From JBHIFB01 sp046760905 (lineage in GTDB: Bacteria > Gemmatimonadota > CAZMKB01), in contig JBHIFB010000013.1 in NCBI GenBank assembly GCA_046760905.1, positions 1 to 36,755 on the forward strand: 36,755 nt of DNA, written 5' to 3'. The first letter of the stretch is position 1; each line of letters begins with the position of its first letter. The position numbers were made by a program, and so were the translations under genes. The notes beneath the pieces are model-generated. The model searched no databases. It worked only from the letters and a program-made list of their open reading frames with translations, and had not been told where the DNA came from. Of the stretch, positions 33,367 to 36,755 are shown one piece after another.

Positions 33367-34268
33367 GGGTACTCGTCACCGGTGCACAGGGCATGCTCGG
33401 GTACGCACTCGTTGAGGTCCTCTCCCGTGACCACGCTGTAATCGGTGTGGACATCGAGGATGCCGATATAAGAATTCAGAGTGAGATCGAGCGTGTAGTT
33501 CTTGAAGTGAAGCCCGAAATCGTGATCCATGCAGCTGCCAACACCAATGTCGACGGATGCGAGTTGGATGAGAAGGCCGCCTATCTCACGAACGGAATCG
33601 GCACTCGAAACGTGGGACTTGCCTGTGCGAAAGCAGGCGCTTCCTGTATGCTCATAAGTACCGATTTCGTTTTCGATGGCGAGAAGAAGGGTGCCTATGA
33701 CGAACTCGACCTTCCCAATCCCATAAACATATATGGGCGCTCGAAATACATGGCCGAGGTGCTGCTGAGACGCGTACTCATCGAACATTACATAGTAAGA
33801 ACGGAATGGCTCTATGGAAGAGGTGGTAAAAACTTCGTCGATGAGATTATCAGGCGGGGGCGGGAGCAGGGAGAGCTCCAGGTTGTCAACGACCAGGTCG
33901 GCTCCCCGACACATACCGCTGATCTTGCCGGAATGATCGCGAACATGCTAAGCCAGCCGACGCCTTTCGGAATCTATCACCTCACGAACAGAGGTAGCTG
34001 TACCTGGTTCGAGTTCGCAAAGACTATCCTGGCACTTGTGGATCTCTCCGGTATACAGGTGAATCCCGTGACGCAGGAGGCAATCGGAAGGCCTGCGAAA
34101 AGACCCCGCAATTCCGTCATGAGGAATCTGATGTACGAGCTGCAGGGCTTTCCACCGGCAAGGCACTGGAAGGAGGCACTGATCGACTACATACAATCGG
34201 CATACCGTGAAAAGCTCGACCTGACGCATTCCGCAGCTAAAGACGATGAGAGGAGACCGGCCCGTTGA
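33363..34268 (+). CDS. rmlD: dTDP-4-dehydrorhamnose reductase
   Basis: 301 residues, an SDR with VTGAQGMLGYALVEVL at the N-terminus, STDFVFDGEKKGAYDE in the middle, the YGRSKYMAE catalytic Y-x3-K pair, and VNDQVGSPTHTADLA, which is characteristic of RmlD. It reduces the keto group to give dTDP-L-rhamnose, the last step. Its start overlaps the stop of rmlB (ATGA), with GGAGGAAAG upstream. Its own stop overlaps the TTG start of gmd. Confidence 0.93.
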   Translation: MRVLVTGAQGMLGYALVEVLSRDHAVIGVDIEDADIRIQSEIERVVLEVKPEIVIHAAANTNVDGCELDEKAAYLTNGIGTRNVGLACAKAGASCMLISTDFVFDGEKKGAYDELDLPNPINIYGRSKYMAEVLLRRVLIEHYIVRTEWLYGRGGKNFVDEIIRRGREQGELQVVNDQVGSPTHTADLAGMIANMLSQPTPFGIYHLTNRGSCTWFEFAKTILALVDLSGIQVNPVTQEAIGRPAKRPRNSVMRNLMYELQGFPPARHWKEALIDYIQSAYREKLDLTHSAAKDDERRPAR

Positions 34269-35242
34269 AGAAAGCTCTCATCACCGGCATTACTGGCCAG
34301 GATGGATCATACCTCGCGGATTTCCTGCTTGAGAAGGGATACAGAGTATTCGGCATGGTGCGGAGATCCAGTACAGAGAGTTTCGAGAGGATAGACCATA
34401 TCAAAGACGAAATCGAGCTTCTGATGGCAGATCTCCTGGATGAACCGTCCATTATAAGTATCGTCAAAAAGGTTAAGCCCGATGAGGTGTATAATCTCGC
34501 TGCGCAGTCATTTGTGCCGACCTCGTGGGATCAGCCGGTCCTGACGGGAGAGTTCACCGCGCTCGGGGTGACCAAGGTGCTCGAAGCAATAAGATTGGTC
34601 GATTCTTCAATACGGTTCTATCAGGCTTCATCGAGTGAGATGTTCGGCAAGGTGCAACAATCCCCTCAGAACGAGAAGACTCCCTTTTACCCCAGAAGTC
34701 CTTATGGTGTGGCTAAAGTTTATGGCCATTGGATCACCGTCAATTACAGAGAGAGCTACGGTCTATTCGCATGTTCCGGTATTCTATTCAACCATGAATC
34801 GCCGCGACGAGGTAGGGAATTCGTCACAAGGAAGATCACATACGAGGTCGCAAGGATAAAACACGGTCTCTCGAAGAAGGTCAGGTTGGGCAATCTCGAT
34901 GCGAAGAGGGACTGGGGGTATGCCGGTGACTATGTCAGGGCAATGTGGCTGATGCTCCAGCAGGATAAACCGGAGGACTACGTGATTGCCACAGGTGTAG
35001 CTCATTCCGTCCGTGAGCTTGCCGATCTCGCCTTCTCACACGCAGGCCTCTCGATGAAGGATCACATCGAAGTTGACCCGGCCCTCATCCGGCCAGCCGA
35101 TGTGGATCATTTACTGGGAGATCCTTCGAAGGCGAAGAAACAGCTGGGGTGGGAACCGGAAATGACTTTCGATGAGATGGTACGGATGATGGTAGACAGT
35201 GATATGTCCCTGGTACTGGCAGAAAAGAGGGCAGTAACCTGA
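34265..35242 (+). CDS. gmd: GDP-mannose 4,6-dehydratase
   Basis: 325 residues, an SDR with ITGITGQDGSYLADFLLEKG at the N-terminus. The Gmd signatures are NLAAQSFVPTSW, YQASSSEMFGKVQ, YPRSPYGVAKVYGHW (Y-x3-K) and FNHESPRRGREFVTRKI. It converts GDP-mannose to GDP-4-keto-6-deoxymannose, precursor of GDP-rhamnose, fucose and perosamine. The start is TTG 34265, overlapping the rmlD stop as TTGA; GAGGAGA is a little upstream. No partner reductase or aminotransferase for the GDP branch is in the window. The gap 35243-35401 after it shows no clear terminator. Confidence 0.94.
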   Translation: MKKALITGITGQDGSYLADFLLEKGYRVFGMVRRSSTESFERIDHIKDEIELLMADLLDEPSIISIVKKVKPDEVYNLAAQSFVPTSWDQPVLTGEFTALGVTKVLEAIRLVDSSIRFYQASSSEMFGKVQQSPQNEKTPFYPRSPYGVAKVYGHWITVNYRESYGLFACSGILFNHESPRRGREFVTRKITYEVARIKHGLSKKVRLGNLDAKRDWGYAGDYVRAMWLMLQQDKPEDYVIATGVAHSVRELADLAFSHAGLSMKDHIEVDPALIRPADVDHLLGDPSKAKKQLGWEPEMTFDEMVRMMVDSDMSLVLAEKRAVT

Positions 35243-35401
35243 CAAATAAGTATAAATTTTTCCTTGAAACTCTGCTCTATTCCAGTTAGGCCCTTGAACC
35301 CGCATATCTTCTTGCAGGCTCCCTTGATGGTAACTTGAGGACGGACATGCTAGACCATGGAGCTTGATTGACTCGTCCCGATACTGGATGACACCTTTTT
35401 T

Positions 35402-36598
35402 CTACTGGTATGATTCCCACCTGGATTTGAGATCGGGATCCTTGAGCGTTTCCATCAGGTATTCCGTATACTCGGACCCGGTCGCTCCGTCTGACCTCCC
35501 TGTGATCACCAGCCTTTTCTCATACTGCCCACAGATGTCCAGGGCCATTTCGAGACTCTTGCCCTTTTCTTCGAATCCCAGATGGCTTAGCATCAAGGCC
35601 GCCGCCCTTATCATACTGCATGGATCGGCGTATTTCGCTCTGCCCTCTCTCACCATCCTGGGCGCCGAACCGTGAATCGCTTCGAACATCGCATACCGCT
35701 TCCCTATATTCGCGCTTCCGGCCGTGCCGACGCCGCCCTGGAATTCCGCCGCTTCATCCGTGAGGATATCGCCGTAGAGGTTTGGAAGTGCGAAGACCTT
35801 GAACTGAGTGCGCCGTTTCGGATCTACGAGCTTCGCCGTCATGATATCGATGTACCAGTCGTCCATCTCTATTCCCGGATAGTCCCTGGCGATCTCCTGC
35901 CCTATCTTGAGGAACTTCCCGTCCGTGGTCTTAACCACGTTCGCCTTGGTCACCAGTGTGACCTTGTTTATACCGTTTCTCTTGGCGTGTTCGAAAGCGG
36001 CTCTGATGAGCCGCTCGGATCCCTGTGTGGTGGTCACCGTAAAATCGACCGCGAGGTCATCCGTCACCTCGAGCCCTTCGCTCCCGAGTGCATAAGCACC
36101 TTCGGTGTTCTCCCTGAAGAAGATCCAGTCGATTCCCTCCTTAGGAACCCTCACAGGCCTCACGTTCGCAAAAAGATCTAGCTCCTTTCTGAGTGCAACG
36201 TTCGCGCTTTCGACATTTGGCCAGGGATCGCCCTTTCTCGGTGTCGTCGTCGGACCCTTGAGAGTCACATGGCACTTTTTTATCTCATCGAGCACATCGT
36301 CCGGGATGGCTTTTCCCACCTCCGCTCGTTTCTCGATGGTGAGCCCCTCAATAGTGCGAAACTCCACTTTGCCTGATTTCACCTCTTCCTCGAGCACGAA
36401 GGCCAGGACCTTCTGGGCATGCTCGGCGATGTAGGGACCTATCCCATCTCCACCGATGATACCGATTATGATTGGCTTTATTTTCGAGTAGTCGATCCAA
36501 TCCGCTGCCTTCTTCATGCGCTGGACCCTCGCAAGCTGCTTCTCCAGGACCTTGCTGAAATGCTCTTTGGCGTTATCGATCGCTGCCGTTTCCATCAT
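35402..36598 (-). CDS. icd: Isocitrate/isopropylmalate dehydrogenase family enzyme, probably isocitrate dehydrogenase
   Basis: About 398 residues from the ATG pair at 36598 or 36595. Family features are IGGDGIGPYIAEHAQKV, NVALRKELDLFANVRPVR (the substrate loop), FRENTEGAYA and the metal/signature block NLYGDILTDEAAEFQGGVG. The combination of NVALRKELDL and FRENTEG fits NAD(P)-dependent isocitrate dehydrogenase, which makes 2-oxoglutarate in the TCA cycle. Isopropylmalate or homoisocitrate dehydrogenase is the alternative. GTGGAGG lies just before the ATG pair. The frame stays open to 36676, but that stretch holds the promoter, so the shorter protein is right. Confidence 0.8.
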   Translation of the reverse strand: MMETAAIDNAKEHFSKVLEKQLARVQRMKKAADWIDYSKIKPIIIGIIGGDGIGPYIAEHAQKVLAFVLEEEVKSGKVEFRTIEGLTIEKRAEVGKAIPDDVLDEIKKCHVTLKGPTTTPRKGDPWPNVESANVALRKELDLFANVRPVRVPKEGIDWIFFRENTEGAYALGSEGLEVTDDLAVDFTVTTTQGSERLIRAAFEHAKRNGINKVTLVTKANVVKTTDGKFLKIGQEIARDYPGIEMDDWYIDIMTAKLVDPKRRTQFKVFALPNLYGDILTDEAAEFQGGVGTAGSANIGKRYAMFEAIHGSAPRMVREGRAKYADPCSMIRAAALMLSHLGFEEKGKSLEMALDICGQYEKRLVITGRSDGATGSEYTEYLMETLKDPDLKSRWESYQ

Positions 36599-36663
36599 TC
36601 CTCCACTTACAAAAGACGAAGACACAGTCTTTGTATTAGCTATACCAAGATTTGACGCTCGAA

Positions 36664-36692
36664 ATGTTAATGGCACCGTATCGTGTTGTCAA
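36664..36692 (-). promoter_or_regulatory. Sigma-70 promoter of the isocitrate dehydrogenase gene
   Basis: On the minus strand: TTGACA (36687-36692), 17-base spacer, TAACAT (36664-36669). Predicted start near 36657, about 60 bases before the ATG pair. It rules out the longer reading frame. Confidence 0.7.
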
Positions 36693-36755
36693 TAGGGAAG
36701 TCCCGTGGAGTATTCCTAAAAAATTTTTGGCAAGGCTTTTGTCCTTAAATCAGGG

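Noticed and set aside
36599..36676. N-terminal extension of the isocitrate dehydrogenase frame
   Set aside because: It contains the -10 element of a sigma-70-like promoter and no binding site; the ATG pair at 36595-36598 has GTGGAGG.
1..36755. CRISPR arrays, insertion sequences, prophage genes, toxin-antitoxin pairs, secondary-metabolite clusters
   Set aside because: No regularly spaced repeats, transposase, integrase, phage structural gene or toxin pair could be recognised on either strand.

Overview
The window is bacterial chromosomal DNA of moderate GC content. The best-read promoters have sigma-70 form (TTGAC[A/T], usually a 17-base spacer, TATAAT-like), and most starts carry AGGAGG-type ribosome binding sites. 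The gene content suggests a Gram-negative-type member of the FCB-like or candidate-phylum bacteria (KSB1, Zixibacteria, Latescibacteria, Krumholzibacteria and similar). This rests on an OmpA-like tail, a lipoprotein, an outer-membrane barrel, gingipain-type C25 peptidases, and a large secreted protein ending in a FlgD/type-A-sorting-like domain. That placement is inference; no 16S or ribosomal marker is present.

Layout. 1-150: end of an OmpA-like gene and its terminator. 156-1762 (minus): glycosyltransferase and hexapeptide acetyltransferase pair. 1883-1966: tRNA-Leu(CAA). 2210-3358: small zinc-ribbon protein, then a ZU5-like lipoprotein behind a long structured leader. 3410-6561: a short leader ORF, a TPR protein, and its paralogue fused to an HD-GYP domain. 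6729-9023: a small secreted protein of a conserved unknown family and a BNR/Asp-box secreted protein. 9032-10337 (minus): CDP-alcohol phosphatidyltransferase overlapping a HAD-IB phosphatase. 10625-11198 (minus): frameshifted outer-membrane barrel gene. 11460-17674 (minus): a 1059-residue secreted protein, a truncated LVIVD-repeat remnant and a C25 peptidase. 17950-19293: POT-family peptide transporter, divergent from that peptidase. 19330-21038 (minus): ArsS-like radical SAM enzyme with a TIGR04282 glycosyltransferase. 21291-22211: EamA transporter. 22506-25604: second, larger C25 peptidase with a clear terminator. 25953-28205: secreted metallophosphatase with divergent codon usage. 28583-29382: broken secreted gene (propeller start, PKD end, different frames). 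29657-29920: tiny secreted peptide. 30010-30085: tRNA-Ala(GGC). 30335-30892: Tag glycosylase. 31046-35242: rmlA-rmlC-rmlB-rmlD-gmd sugar-nucleotide operon. 35402-36598 (minus): isocitrate dehydrogenase family enzyme.

How the genes fit together. Two themes dominate. One is secretion and extracellular breakdown: two C25 peptidases, a BNR protein, a metallophosphatase and a peptide importer. The other is envelope sugar and lipid synthesis: rhamnose and deoxymannose nucleotide genes, a glycosyltransferase with an acetyltransferase, and a phospholipid head-group enzyme pair. At least three loci are decayed or frameshifted (10625-11198, 14776-15282, 28583-29382).

The most unusual signal is a shared leader architecture in front of the lipoprotein gene at 2828 and the broken secreted gene at 28583. 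Each has a strong promoter, a leader of about 280-310 bases, a near-perfect anti-Shine-Dalgarno complement (AAAGGAGGTG) about 70 bases before the true start, and an open upstream frame in the same relative phase. In the first case that frame ends in a TAATG overlap with the gene.
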